A stretch of 64,000 nucleotides of DNA from Sphaerisporangium siamense. GTDB taxonomy: Bacteria; Actinomycetota; Actinomycetes; Streptosporangiales; Streptosporangiaceae. This document shows positions 38,868-47,686 of this stretch, in pieces. The position numbers were made by a program, and so were the translations under genes. Under the pieces are notes generated by a model, which searched no databases, had not been told where the DNA came from, and saw nothing but the letters and a program-made list of their open reading frames with translations. The stretch lies in NCBI RefSeq assembly GCF_014205275.1, contig NZ_JACHND010000001.1, positions 6,572,001 to 6,636,000 on the forward strand, given 5' to 3'. Within the stretch, counting starts at the first letter, position 1. Every line of letters begins with the position of its first letter.

Positions 38868-40691
38868 TCAGGAGATCTCATCCAGATAGCGGGCGATCAG
38901 GGCCGCGTTGGCCTCGGGAGAACCGAGGGCGCCGAGCGGCGCGAAGGTGGTCTCGGCGACGTTCCCGGCGTCGCCCAGCAGCCGCAGCGCGACCGGGGTC
39001 ATCGGCGCGAGCGGGTCGGTGCGCGTGCTGCCCACCAGCACGGGCCGCCTCACCAGCGGCAGCCGCGCCGAGCACGGCCACTGCCAGGCGGCGCGGTAGT
39101 AGCGGTGGTAGTGCGGCGCGGACCGCAGCATGTCGAGCACGACCCGCTGAAGGAACTCGGGCCGGTACGCGTCGACGTCCCGGATCCCGGCCGGGGTGTG
39201 CTCGAACCAGGGCCACCACAGCGCCATGTCGGCGCTGGCCCCCCAGGCGCGGCGCAGGTGCGAGCCGTGCGTGTCGGGGGTCAGGTCCACGAAGTAGTTC
39301 GCCATGACGGACGCGACCAGCTCAGGCCGGTCGTCGAACAGCGGCACCCCGTCGAGGACGAGCGCCCCCACACGCTCCGGCGCCGCGACCGCCAACTCCA
39401 CAGCCAGCCCGGCACCGGTATGCGTCCCGTACACGTCACACCGGTCGATCCCGAGCGCATCGAGCATCACCACCAATACCGGCACATACGCCCCCGCGAG
39501 AGTCACCTCCCCATCCACCACCGGCGCCCCGGCGCCCCCCTCCCCGGACAGCGTCCCGTCCACCGCCGACACGCCGGCGCCGCCGGCCCCTGCCGGCATC
39601 CCGTCCGCCACCGGCAGCGGGGTGGAGCGGCCGTGGCCCGGGGTGTCCCAAACGATGGCCGGGCGGGTCTCGCCCAGCGCCCGGGCCAGCGGCTCAAGCC
39701 CGGCCCCCGAGCCGGGGTTCGCATGCAGCAGCAATACCGGCCGCCGCCCGGACGACCGCCCCCCGAACCGGCGCACGTGAACGACCCCCGCGCCGACCGG
39801 AACATAGCCACGCTCACCCCCTGACGGCCGCCCCGCCGTCTCCCCCAGTGACGGTTCCTCAGCGCCGGCCGCCATCTCACCCGCTGACGGCTGCCCGGCA
39901 CCGGCCGTCGCCTCGCCCTCCGGCAGGGCCAGGATGTCCGCGGCCGGGTCGTCCCCCGCCACGGCCATGTCACAGGCCGCCACCAGGCGCGGCCAGGCCC
40001 GGGCCGCGCTCGCCACGAGCCGCCGGTGCGCGTCGCCGTGCGCGGCCGTGTCCAGGAACAGGGCGTGCAGCACCTCGGGAGAGGGCAGACCACGACGCCG
40101 CCGATTCCCCGCCACCGGCCGCCACCAGGGACTGAAGACAAGACTGTCCCGTACTTCGTCGAACAGCCGCACCAGATGCCCCCCGCTCGCATCCATCACG
40201 AACGGCTCCCCGCCCTTGCCCCCCGGCGTGAACGGCTCCGTACCACCGCTCCCCTCCCCACGCCCGCTCTGCGCCCCCCCATCCTCCGAGGGCGAAGCCT
40301 CAGGCGCATCCTCGCCGCTGTAAGGGGCGTGCAGTGTCAGGACGACGCTGACCAGGTCGGGGTGACGCTGGGCGAGCCGGGCGGCGACGGCGGCGCCGGC
40401 GCCCTCGCCCGCCACCGGAACGCGCCGCACCCCGAGCACGGCCATGGCGGCGGCCAGCGCGTCGGCCTGGGCGCCCAGATCGCCCGCGTCCGCGTCGTCC
40501 AGCGTCGTGCCGCCGAACCCGATGAGATCCGGCGCGATGACCCACCGCCGCCCGGCCACCGCGTCGACCAGCGCGGGGTCCCAGCCGGCCGAGGAGCCGG
40601 GAGCGTCGTGGATCAGCAGCACGGGCGTCCCCGTTCCGGCCTGACGAAGGTGCACCTGTCCCGACGGCAGCGTGACGTATCCCGGTCGCAT
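38868..40691 (-). CDS. Tandem double alpha/beta-hydrolase fusion, Gly-elbow then His-elbow
   Basis: 607 residues with two alpha/beta-hydrolase domains. Domain 1 (about 1-255) has an elbow GEGAG (95-99) with Gly97 at the nucleophile site. Domain 2 (about 297-607) has LLHANPGSGAG, WDTPGHGRSTPLP and an elbow GTHTG (422-426) with His424. That is the reverse order of 26627-28234. Three Gly/Ala/Glu/Pro-rich low-complexity inserts interrupt it (about 125-165, 257-296 and 363-400), making it 70 residues longer than its relative. It starts at ATG 40691, only 4 nt from operator H. Normal hydrolase chemistry is doubtful in both domains. Confidence 0.82.
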   Translation of the reverse strand: MRPGYVTLPSGQVHLRQAGTGTPVLLIHDAPGSSAGWDPALVDAVAGRRWVIAPDLIGFGGTTLDDADAGDLGAQADALAAAMAVLGVRRVPVAGEGAGAAVAARLAQRHPDLVSVVLTLHAPYSGEDAPEASPSEDGGAQSGRGEGSGGTEPFTPGGKGGEPFVMDASGGHLVRLFDEVRDSLVFSPWWRPVAGNRRRRGLPSPEVLHALFLDTAAHGDAHRRLVASAARAWPRLVAACDMAVAGDDPAADILALPEGEATAGAGQPSAGEMAAGAEEPSLGETAGRPSGGERGYVPVGAGVVHVRRFGGRSSGRRPVLLLHANPGSGAGLEPLARALGETRPAIVWDTPGHGRSTPLPVADGMPAGAGGAGVSAVDGTLSGEGGAGAPVVDGEVTLAGAYVPVLVVMLDALGIDRCDVYGTHTGAGLAVELAVAAPERVGALVLDGVPLFDDRPELVASVMANYFVDLTPDTHGSHLRRAWGASADMALWWPWFEHTPAGIRDVDAYRPEFLQRVVLDMLRSAPHYHRYYRAAWQWPCSARLPLVRRPVLVGSTRTDPLAPMTPVALRLLGDAGNVAETTFAPLGALGSPEANAALIARYLDEIS

Positions 40692-40694
40692 CTT

Positions 40695-40719
40695 GTTCCT
40701 CTATTTAGAACGCTGTTTC
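40695..40719 (+). promoter_or_regulatory. Composite operator, copy H
   Basis: Reads GTTCC, 7 nt, AGAAC, 3 nt (GCT), GTTTC. It covers the transcription start and the ribosome-binding region of the 40691 gene. A further partial match, TCAAC-GCC-GTTCC, lies at 40753-40765 across the -35. Confidence 0.78.
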
Positions 40720-40726
40720 GTTCAGG

Positions 40727-40756
40727 AACCTATTGACGCCTCCTCCCCCCTGTCAA
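40727..40756 (-). promoter_or_regulatory. Promoter of the Gly/His double hydrolase
   Basis: Minus strand: TTGACA (40751-40756), 18-nt spacer, TAGGTT (40727-40732). Start predicted near 40720, giving a leader of about 30 nt filled by operator H. Confidence 0.7.
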
Positions 40757-40798
40757 CGCCGTTCCGCGACCACAGAAGACGTCCTGTGGCAGGCCGTG

Positions 40799-41362
40799 TC
40801 ACGGCGGCGGCAGGACGGCCTGGCAGGTGGCGAGGACGAGGTCGTCCACCAGGGGTGGTGGTGGGCGCCGGGCGAGCAGGTGGCGGCGGACGGCGCCGTA
40901 GGGGACGTCGACGAGCGCGAAGACCAGCCGTTCGCGGTCGAGGCCGGGGCGTTCGGCGGCGAAGGCGTCGAGCGCGGCGCGGACGCGGGTGTCGGCGCCG
41001 GCCACCTCCGCGCCCAGTTCGGCGGGCCACCGGGCGGTGAGGTCCTCCCGGCGGTGCAGGAGCAGGACGGCCGCCTCTGCGGGATGGTCGCGGCACCAGC
41101 GAGGGGTGTGCAGCGCCGCCGCGTACGGGTCTCCGGCCGCCAGCGCCGCGACGAACCCGTCCTGGAACCGGTGGACGCCGCGCAGCCACAGGGCGGCGAT
41201 CAGCAGGTCGCGCGAGCCGAACCGGTGGTAGAGGGAGCCGGTCGGCGCGCCGAGGCGGGCGGCGATGGCGGCCATGGTCGCGGCGCCGGGACCGTCCTCG
41301 GCGACGATCGCCAGCGCGCCGTCCAGGATCTGGTCACGGCCGAACTTGGGCGGTCTTCCCAC
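40799..41362 (-). CDS. TetR-family regulator (divergent from SnoaL-like gene)
   Basis: 187-residue TetR-type regulator. The N-terminal HTH is GRPPKFGRDQILDGALAIVAEDGPGAATMAAIAARLGAPTGSLYHRFGSRD-like (key part LGAPTGSLYHRFGSRD). The C-terminal ligand domain is helical with a Pro-rich end. GTG 41362 is chosen because AGGAGG lies 8 nt before it; GTG 41371 would abut the site. The promoter has TAATAT at 41378-41383. The gap to the divergent 41425 gene contains TTAG-N-CTAA symmetry around TTCTAGAA, a likely operator. Confidence 0.85.
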   Translation of the reverse strand: MGRPPKFGRDQILDGALAIVAEDGPGAATMAAIAARLGAPTGSLYHRFGSRDLLIAALWLRGVHRFQDGFVAALAAGDPYAAALHTPRWCRDHPAEAAVLLLHRREDLTARWPAELGAEVAGADTRVRAALDAFAAERPGLDRERLVFALVDVPYGAVRRHLLARRPPPPLVDDLVLATCQAVLPPP

Positions 41363-41381
41363 CGCGGGCACCTCCTGATAT

Positions 41382-41406
41382 TAGTGGATCGATTCTAGAA
41401 CTAAAC
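41382..41406. promoter_or_regulatory. Likely TetR operator between 40799 and 41425 genes
   Basis: An imperfect palindrome with TTAG and CTAA ends and TTCTAGAA inside overlaps the TAATAT -10 of the TetR gene. Autoregulation plus control of the divergent SnoaL-like gene is the usual arrangement. Confidence 0.5.
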
Positions 41407-41424
41407 CTCTAATTGGGGGAACAC

Positions 41425-41838
41425 ATGAACACGGCTCTCGACGTCGTCCAAGGCTTCTACGCCGCGGCCCAGGCCGCCGACGGCGTGGCGATCGCGCGTC
41501 TGCTGCACCCGGACTTCGAGGCCCGCACCGCGCCCGGCATGCCCTGCGGCGCCGGCGGCGCATTTCACGGACCACAGGAGGCGCTCCTGCGCGTCTGGGG
41601 CGCGGTCTACGCCGACTTCGACACCGCGCCTTACGCCGAGACCTGGGCACAGACCACGGACGGGACCGTCGTGGTCACCGGCCACTACCGGGGCACGGCA
41701 CGGGCCACCGGCCGCGGCTACGAGGCCGAGTTCGTCCACCTGTGGCGGGTCACCGACGGAAGACTCTCCTGGCTGCACCAGTACACCGACACCGCCCACT
41801 GGCACAGGGCACTCACCCCCGCCCTCGGCAGCGGATGA
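41425..41838 (+). CDS. SnoaL/NTF2-like protein, TetR-controlled
   Basis: 137-residue SnoaL-like fold. Landmarks: NTALDVVQGFYAAAQAADG, IARLLHPDFEARTAPG, GGAFHGPQEALLRVW, and FVHLWRVTDGRLSWLHQYTDT, the classic ending of stress-related SnoaL-like proteins. ATG 41425 is taken because GGGGGA precedes it by about 6 nt; the in-frame TTG 41413 overlaps that site. It probably acts on or binds a small hydrophobic or reactive molecule sensed by the adjacent TetR. Confidence 0.83.
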   Translation: MNTALDVVQGFYAAAQAADGVAIARLLHPDFEARTAPGMPCGAGGAFHGPQEALLRVWGAVYADFDTAPYAETWAQTTDGTVVVTGHYRGTARATGRGYEAEFVHLWRVTDGRLSWLHQYTDTAHWHRALTPALGSG

Positions 41839-41949
41839 TCCCGCCCATCGGCCGACGACGGAAGAGCCTCCGACGACGCGGCGCCGGAAAACCTCCAACG
41901 GGCGGCAGGCGAGGACGGTAAGCCAGGAAACGGCATAATCACCTCCATC

Positions 41950-43923
41950 ATGGACAGCAGACGCACCCTCGTGGCCGACGCGGTCGCGATCGCCGCCGCG
42001 GCCGCCGTCGTCGTGGGCGTCGTGCTGCAGGTCATGCTGCCGCCCGCGTGGGCGCCGCGGCCCGCCGTCACCCCCGACTACCCCGCCGGCCTGGCGTTCC
42101 CCGTCGTCGGCGCGCTGATCGTCCGCCGCCGTCCCGGGCTCGTCCTCGGCCCGCTGATGAGCGCCGGGGGCCTGCTCGCCGCCGTCGCCGTGCTGTCCCA
42201 GTCGCTGATGCTGCACCTGGCCGCGTCCGGCGCGCTGACCGCCGCGGGAGTGCTGCGCTGGGTCAGCGTCGCCACCTGGGCGCTCGGCGGCGGCCTCATG
42301 GCCATGGTGCTGCCGGTGTACGCGCCCACGGGCAGGCCGCCGTCGCCGCGCTGGCGCGTCGTGGCGATCGCGGGCATGCTCGTCACGGGCGCGCAGGCCC
42401 TGAACGGGGTGGTGCGCCCCGACCCGTCGTACGCGGGGTACGCCTTCCCCACGATCATCCCCAACCCGCTGGCGATCCCCGGGTACACCGCCTACCCCGT
42501 GGTCCGCGACCTGCTGGTCTGGCCGGTGTACGTCTGCGTGGTGGCCGCGCTGGTCTCCCTGGCGCTGCGCCTGCGCGACGCCGACCCCGTCACCCGCCGC
42601 CAGATCGCCTGGCCGCTGGCCGCCTTCGCGGTGTACGTCGTCTTCCTGCTGCTCGGGGAGGACTTCGTGCTCGGCGCGACCATATGGACGGCGCTGGTCC
42701 CCGTGGCCATCATGTTCTCGGTGCTGCGGTACCGGCTGTTCGGCATCGACACCGTGGTCAGCCGCACCATGCTCGCCGCCGGGCTGCTCGCCGTCGTCAG
42801 CGTCGTCTACGTCGGCGCGGGCGCGCTGTCGAGCCTGGTCGTGTCCGAGTACCACCAGGTCGCCGGGCTGGTGGCGGCGCTGTTCGCCGGGACGTTCTTC
42901 CAGCCGCTGCGGCGCGTGCTGCAACGGGCCATCGACCGCGTCATGTACGGGCCCGTCGGCGACCCCGTGCTGCTGGCGCAGCGGCTCACGCAGGAGGTGC
43001 GCAGGGCCGACCCCGCCGACGCGCTCGCGGCCGTGGTCTCGGTCGTGCGCGACGGCCTCGCCGTCGGCGGCGTGGCCGTGCACGTCCCCGACGGGATGCC
43101 GCCGCGGGTGCGGAGCGGCGAGGTGGGGCCGGACGCGCGGGTCATCCCGCTCATCTGGCACGGCGAGCCCGTGGGCAGCCTGGCCATCGGCCGGCCCGGC
43201 GCGCGCAGGTTCGCCGCCGCCCACGACGACCGGGTCGTCCAGACGCTGCTACCGTACGTGGCCGACGTCGCGCACGCCGTGCGGATGGCCGCCGACCTGC
43301 AGCGCTCCCGCGAACGCATCCTCGCGACCCGCGAGGAGGAACGCCGCAGGCTGCGCCGCGACCTGCACGACGGGCTCGGGCAGACGCTGTCCGGGCTGGC
43401 CATGACGCTGCACATCGCCCGCGCCAGCCTGCGCCGCTCCCCCGGCGACGCCGAGGTGCTGCTCGCCGACCTGGGCGTCGGCATGGACGCGGTCACCGGA
43501 GACCTGAAGCAGCTCGTGTACGGCCTGCGCCCCCCGGCCCTCGACGACCTCGGCCTCGCCGGCGCCATCAGCGGCCTGGCCGGGCCGGACCCGGCGGTCA
43601 CGGTCACCGCCGAGGGCGAGTTGGACGACCTGCCCGCGGCGGTCGAGGTGGCCGCCTACCGGATCGTCCAGGAAGCCCTCACCAACGCGCGCCGGCACGC
43701 GGACGCCACGTCCATCCGCATCGGCCTGACCCGCGACCAGGACCTGCGCGTGACCATCACCGACGACGGCCGCGGCATTCCAGCCGGGCGCCGCGCCGGC
43801 GTCGGCCTCGCCTCGATGCGCGAACGCGCCACCGAACTCGGCGGCACCTGCGTACTCACCTCGACCTCCGAAGGCACCACCGTCGAAGCCCGCCTCCCCA
43901 CCAGCGCCCCCGCACCCCGCTGA
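41950..43923 (+). CDS. Membrane sensor histidine kinase (NarL-type, orphan)
   Basis: 657-residue sensor kinase. The first ~320 residues hold about eight hydrophobic segments in two groups. A GAF-like region follows (~350-440). HisKA_3 has EERRRLRRDLHDGLGQTLSGL with the phospho-acceptor His473. The HATPase has EALTNARRHADA (N box), ITDDGRGIPAG (G1) and VGLASMRERA (G2). A NarL/LuxR-type response regulator normally sits beside such kinases, but none is found on either side here. A fatty-acid desaturase gene follows after 250 nt, recalling the DesK/desaturase link of Bacillus, though the kinase itself is not DesK-sized. The ribosome-binding site is weak. Confidence 0.88.
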   Translation: MDSRRTLVADAVAIAAAAAVVVGVVLQVMLPPAWAPRPAVTPDYPAGLAFPVVGALIVRRRPGLVLGPLMSAGGLLAAVAVLSQSLMLHLAASGALTAAGVLRWVSVATWALGGGLMAMVLPVYAPTGRPPSPRWRVVAIAGMLVTGAQALNGVVRPDPSYAGYAFPTIIPNPLAIPGYTAYPVVRDLLVWPVYVCVVAALVSLALRLRDADPVTRRQIAWPLAAFAVYVVFLLLGEDFVLGATIWTALVPVAIMFSVLRYRLFGIDTVVSRTMLAAGLLAVVSVVYVGAGALSSLVVSEYHQVAGLVAALFAGTFFQPLRRVLQRAIDRVMYGPVGDPVLLAQRLTQEVRRADPADALAAVVSVVRDGLAVGGVAVHVPDGMPPRVRSGEVGPDARVIPLIWHGEPVGSLAIGRPGARRFAAAHDDRVVQTLLPYVADVAHAVRMAADLQRSRERILATREEERRRLRRDLHDGLGQTLSGLAMTLHIARASLRRSPGDAEVLLADLGVGMDAVTGDLKQLVYGLRPPALDDLGLAGAISGLAGPDPAVTVTAEGELDDLPAAVEVAAYRIVQEALTNARRHADATSIRIGLTRDQDLRVTITDDGRGIPAGRRAGVGLASMRERATELGGTCVLTSTSEGTTVEARLPTSAPAPR

Positions 43924-44173
43924 CGCACCCGGCCCCGCACCCACTGACGCGGGGTATCCGTAGAGGCCGCCCGTGGTGTGGACCGCCCACTGGGGTGCCG
44001 GCCGTACCCGCCAGGGTAGGGGCAGCACTACCGTCGACCCGCCTGCCACCGGGATGTCGCCGACCATGGGCACCCCGACAGGGTTGAACGGCGTAAATCG
44101 GCCCGATTCTCGCCGGGTGCGGTGGCCGCACCGCGTCGCGACGGGGCCGATCCGTCACCACGTCAGGAGATCC

Positions 44174-45223
44174 GTGACCGACACCTCCACCATCGACGCC
44201 CCCGGACGCGCGGCGCGCGGCAGCGATTTCGCGCGGCTGTCGCGGCGCGTGGCCGACGCCGGACTGCTGGACAGGCGCCCCGGTTACTACGCCCTGCGGA
44301 TCGCGCTCGTCGTGGCGCTGCTCGCGGGCGGCTGGGCCGCGTTCCTCGCGCTCGGCGACTCGTGGGCCCAACTGCTCGTGGCGGCGTACCTGGCGGTGGT
44401 CTTCGCCCAGGTGGCGCTGCTGGCCCACGACCTGGCGCACCGGCAGGTCTTCCGGTCCAGGCGGTACTCCCAGGTGGCCGGGTGGCTGGCGGGCAACCTG
44501 GTCATCGGCATGAGCTACGGCTGGTGGATGGACAAGCACACCCGCCACCACGCCAACCCCAACCACGAGGACCACGACCCCGACGTCTCCCCCGAGGTCC
44601 TGATCTGGTCGCGCCGGCAGGCCGCGGCGAGCCGGGGCGTGGCGAGGATCATCGGCCGGTGGCAGGCGTACCTGTTCTTCCCCCTGCTGACCCTGGAGGG
44701 CCTCAACCTGCACGTGTCGAGCTTCCGCGCGCTCCGGCGTCCGCACCTCAAGCACCGCGCGGTGGAGGCGGTCCTGCTGGTCGCCCACGTCGCGGCCTAC
44801 CTCGCGACGGTGTTCGCCGTTCTCCCTCTGGGCAAGGGCCTGCTGTTCGTCGCCGTCCACCAGGCGATCTTCGGGGTGTACCTCGGCTGCACGTTCGCCC
44901 CGAACCACAAGGGCATGCCCATGCTGACCGCCGAGGACCGGCTGGACTTCCTGCGACGCCAGGTGCTGACCTCCCGCGACGTCCGCGGCGGCCTGGTGGT
45001 GGACGTCGCCCTAGGCGGGCTCAACTACCAGATCGAACACCACCTGTTCCCCAGCATGCCGACCCCCAACCTGCGCCACGCCCAACCCCTCGTCCGCGCC
45101 TACTGCGCCGAACTCGGCATCCCCTACCACGAGACGGGCCTCCTCGACTCCTACACCCAGGCCCTCCGCCACATGCACGACGCCGGCACCCCGATCCGCG
45201 CCCGCGCGTCTCACAATCCGTAG
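44174..45223 (+). CDS. Membrane fatty-acid desaturase
   Basis: 349-residue di-iron membrane desaturase. Three histidine boxes are present: HDLAHRQ, HTRHHANPNHEDHDPD, and QIEHHLFPSMP, the last being the Q-x-x-HH form typical of front-end or acyl-lipid desaturases. Two hydrophobic pairs separate the boxes. GTG 44174 follows CAGGAGA by 3-4 nt; the longer frame from 43973 would add 67 non-conserved residues. It needs an electron donor not encoded nearby. Its 3' end overlaps the convergent NACHT-remnant frame by 13 nt. Confidence 0.9.
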   Translation: MTDTSTIDAPGRAARGSDFARLSRRVADAGLLDRRPGYYALRIALVVALLAGGWAAFLALGDSWAQLLVAAYLAVVFAQVALLAHDLAHRQVFRSRRYSQVAGWLAGNLVIGMSYGWWMDKHTRHHANPNHEDHDPDVSPEVLIWSRRQAAASRGVARIIGRWQAYLFFPLLTLEGLNLHVSSFRALRRPHLKHRAVEAVLLVAHVAAYLATVFAVLPLGKGLLFVAVHQAIFGVYLGCTFAPNHKGMPMLTAEDRLDFLRRQVLTSRDVRGGLVVDVALGGLNYQIEHHLFPSMPTPNLRHAQPLVRAYCAELGIPYHETGLLDSYTQALRHMHDAGTPIRARASHNP

Positions 45224-46626
45224 CCGCGCCCGGACGTGGTGCTCGTGCAGGACTTGAGGTCGTCCCGGGCCGTCGCCTCGGCGAGATAGTCCTGCACCTC
45301 GCCATGCCGGAACTGGTAGATCGGCCCCACGGCCCGCAGCAGGCCGACCCTGTGCATGTCCTCGAGGAAGGGGATCAGCTTCTTCGGCAGGCGGGAAGAG
45401 GGCTCGGTCACCAGGGTGGCCTTGCAGACCAGCCACCCGTGATGGCATCCGGAGATGATCCCGCACGCGACGCCGCCGATGAGCGCGGTGAATACTCCCC
45501 ATTGCAGAGCGACCGGCCAGACATGCGTGAAGGAGGCTCGCGCTATGAACCCGAAGGCGAACACCGCGATGACGGCCAAGAGCGCGAGCATGCGCCCTGC
45601 CGCGACGATGCGTGCGACGGTGAGATTCCGATCAGCCCTCCATGTCGAGGAGGCAGTAGTCGCGGAAGTGAGCGGGGTCGGGTGCTCCACCCACTTGACG
45701 TGCACCGCGAACACGATGACGCCATCGACGATGGCGCATGTCATGAGCAGGAGGAACCCCAGTACGCCTACCAGGCGTGGTTCGGCGAAGAAAACGACGA
45801 GGGAAATGGCGACCAGCGTAACGACGCCGAGAAGTATGGGCATCACCAGAAAGAAGATGGCGAACTGCCGCAGGTGTCTACGAGTGAGGTAGGCGCGGCT
45901 GAACGTGAGAGCCAACATGAGCCGCAAATCTGCAGATCCCGGAACCTCGGCGAACCACCCCCTGGCCTTGAACACGATCACCGCCGAGACGACGAGCCCG
46001 AACACGATTCCCGTCCAGATAAGGGCATAGGAGTACTCGGAAGGAAAGTTCAAGGTCACGGCCACCAGGACCCCGGCCGCGACTCCGGCCATGACCCCGG
46101 CCACGAGTCCGCCTACCACGCACAGAAGCCACCTTCTCCCGGTCGTAGTGGCGTAACGTGCGACGTCCCACCAGGCCAGGTCCCGGGTGCCGTTACGGGT
46201 CAGCAACGTGGCCAGGTGGCTCAGCCACAGACGTACCTGGCCGGCGTTCCACGCCCGGCGGGGGCGGAACGGCTCAGAGACGAGTTCAGGGCCCACCTCA
46301 CCGGGATGACGACCGCCGTGCGCCTGTCCGGGGACCGGCGGCCGGGCGGCGAGCAGCGCGTCGATGAGGTGGTCGAGCAGGTGACGGCGCAGCGTTCCGC
46401 CGTCGCGGAAGTCGTGGAGCAGCGGCCCGGGGTCGGCGTTGGGCACGACGTACACCATGCGGATCAGCCACAGTCCCAGCGGGTTCGCGGCGACCGAGGC
46501 GAGCGCCGGGGCGGACCCGGCGCGCAGGGCGTCCAGCGTTTCCGACCAGTCGTGACGAGGCACGGGCGGCAAGGCCCGGAGCCAGGGCCAGGCCGACCTC
46601 GCCTCCCCTCCAAGCCTCCCGCAGTG
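45211..46626 (-). pseudogene. 5'-truncated NACHT-type NTPase gene (C-terminal part only)
   Basis: An open frame of about 470 codons matches only the C-terminal half of actinobacterial NACHT NTPases. Markers are ANPLGLWLIRMVYV, PGPLLHDF, LLDHLIDALLAARPP, AGQVRLWLSHLATLL, TRDLAWWDVARY, several Gly-rich membrane segments, VEHPTPLTS, LPKKLIPFLEDMHRVGLLRAVGPIYQFRHGEVQDYLAE. The Walker A/B NACHT core is missing. Upstream the frame closes at a TGA (46627-46629), and nothing resembling the N-terminus is found before the hydrolase gene at 46753. Some sequence in another frame just upstream may be residual. It could still be expressed from TTG 46572 as a membrane protein, but decay is more likely. Confidence 0.75.
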
Positions 46627-46752
46627 TCATACGAAATGCTTCCGCGGCAACCCTGGTCCTTGTCGTTTTTGCGGAAAGATCGACCACCCGGGGTCACATG
46701 GCCGCAGAACACGAGTCACGCCGCCTTTGAGGAGCTCCGGCCCGGCGAGATT

Positions 46753-47610
46753 TCAGGGCGACGGCGCGGCGTGGTTCGTGGTGAAGGTCAGCAGGGAGGT
46801 GGCGGTTCGCGGTGGGTCCTCCAGTATGGGCGTGTGGCCGAGGCCGGGTAGCAGCTCGATTTTCGCGCCCGGGACGGCGCGGTAGTCGGCGGCGGACGAG
46901 GAGCGCCATCTGCGGTCGTCCTCGCCGAAGATCACCAGCAGTGGCTTGCCGAGGAGCTTCAGCCGGTCCGGAAGCGCCTGCTGCTCCAGGTAGTCGCGGG
47001 TGGCCCGCATCGTCGTGGTGAACGTGTGGTAGGTCATCATGCGCACCTCGTCCAGGAGTTCTCGTGGCACCTGGTAGCCCGCGCGGCTGAAACCGGATTC
47101 GGCCAGCCGCCGGATCTGCTCGTCGGCCGGCGGCCATTGCGAGGGTGCGATCGCGGCGGTGTCCGGTGCGATGAAGGCGTCCAGGGCGGGGCCGGTGTTG
47201 ATGAGCACGAGCGCGGTCACGAGGTCGGGCCGCTGCTCGGCCAGAGCGGTGGCGACCGCGCCGCCGCTGGAATGACCGGCCACGATCGCGTGCCGGACGC
47301 CGAGCCGGTCCAGTGCCGCGCCGGCCCGGCGTGCCTGGTCCGGGAGCGCGTAGCTCGGGCCGGCCGGTTTGGCGGACCGGCCGTGCCCGAGCAGGTCGAT
47401 CCGGATGACGCGGTGGGATCCGGTCAGCGCCGGAACCAGCGCCTCCCACGAGCGGGCGGAGGAGGCGGACCCGTGGATGAGCAGGAGTGCCGGGGCGTCG
47501 CGGGGGCCGTCCTGGCGCACGTGGATGTCGCCGTCGTCGAGGTGCAGGGTCGAACTCTCGGTGGTCTCGGCGCCGCGTTCCGCGTGCCGCCTGCCGTCGG
47601 AAGCAGTCAT
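46753..47610 (-). CDS. Alpha/beta hydrolase with a normal Ser elbow
   Basis: 285-residue alpha/beta hydrolase. LLLIHGSASSARSW contains the oxyanion region, IDLLGHGRSAKP follows, the nucleophile elbow is GHSSGG, the acid is likely in FGEDDRRW and the His in GLGHTPILEDP. So, unlike the two fused proteins at 26627 and 38868, it has a complete triad. ATG 47610 is used; the longer frame to 47805 would run under the divergent AraC gene. It pairs with that AraC regulator, a common arrangement for inducible hydrolases. Confidence 0.88.
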   Translation of the reverse strand: MTASDGRRHAERGAETTESSTLHLDDGDIHVRQDGPRDAPALLLIHGSASSARSWEALVPALTGSHRVIRIDLLGHGRSAKPAGPSYALPDQARRAGAALDRLGVRHAIVAGHSSGGAVATALAEQRPDLVTALVLINTGPALDAFIAPDTAAIAPSQWPPADEQIRRLAESGFSRAGYQVPRELLDEVRMMTYHTFTTTMRATRDYLEQQALPDRLKLLGKPLLVIFGEDDRRWRSSSAADYRAVPGAKIELLPGLGHTPILEDPPRTATSLLTFTTNHAAPSP

Positions 47611-47686
47611 GCGCCCACTGTCGCCGCCGGGGCGTACCGGTGTCTTGGACGAATGTTCCCTCGGCCGGCGCGCGTAGCATGGGGCC

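Noticed and set aside
40753-40765. TCAAC-GCC-GTTCC as a second operator before the double hydrolase
   Set aside because: It matches only the 13-bp part of the motif and overlaps the -35 of a promoter that already has copy H; not strong enough to list separately.
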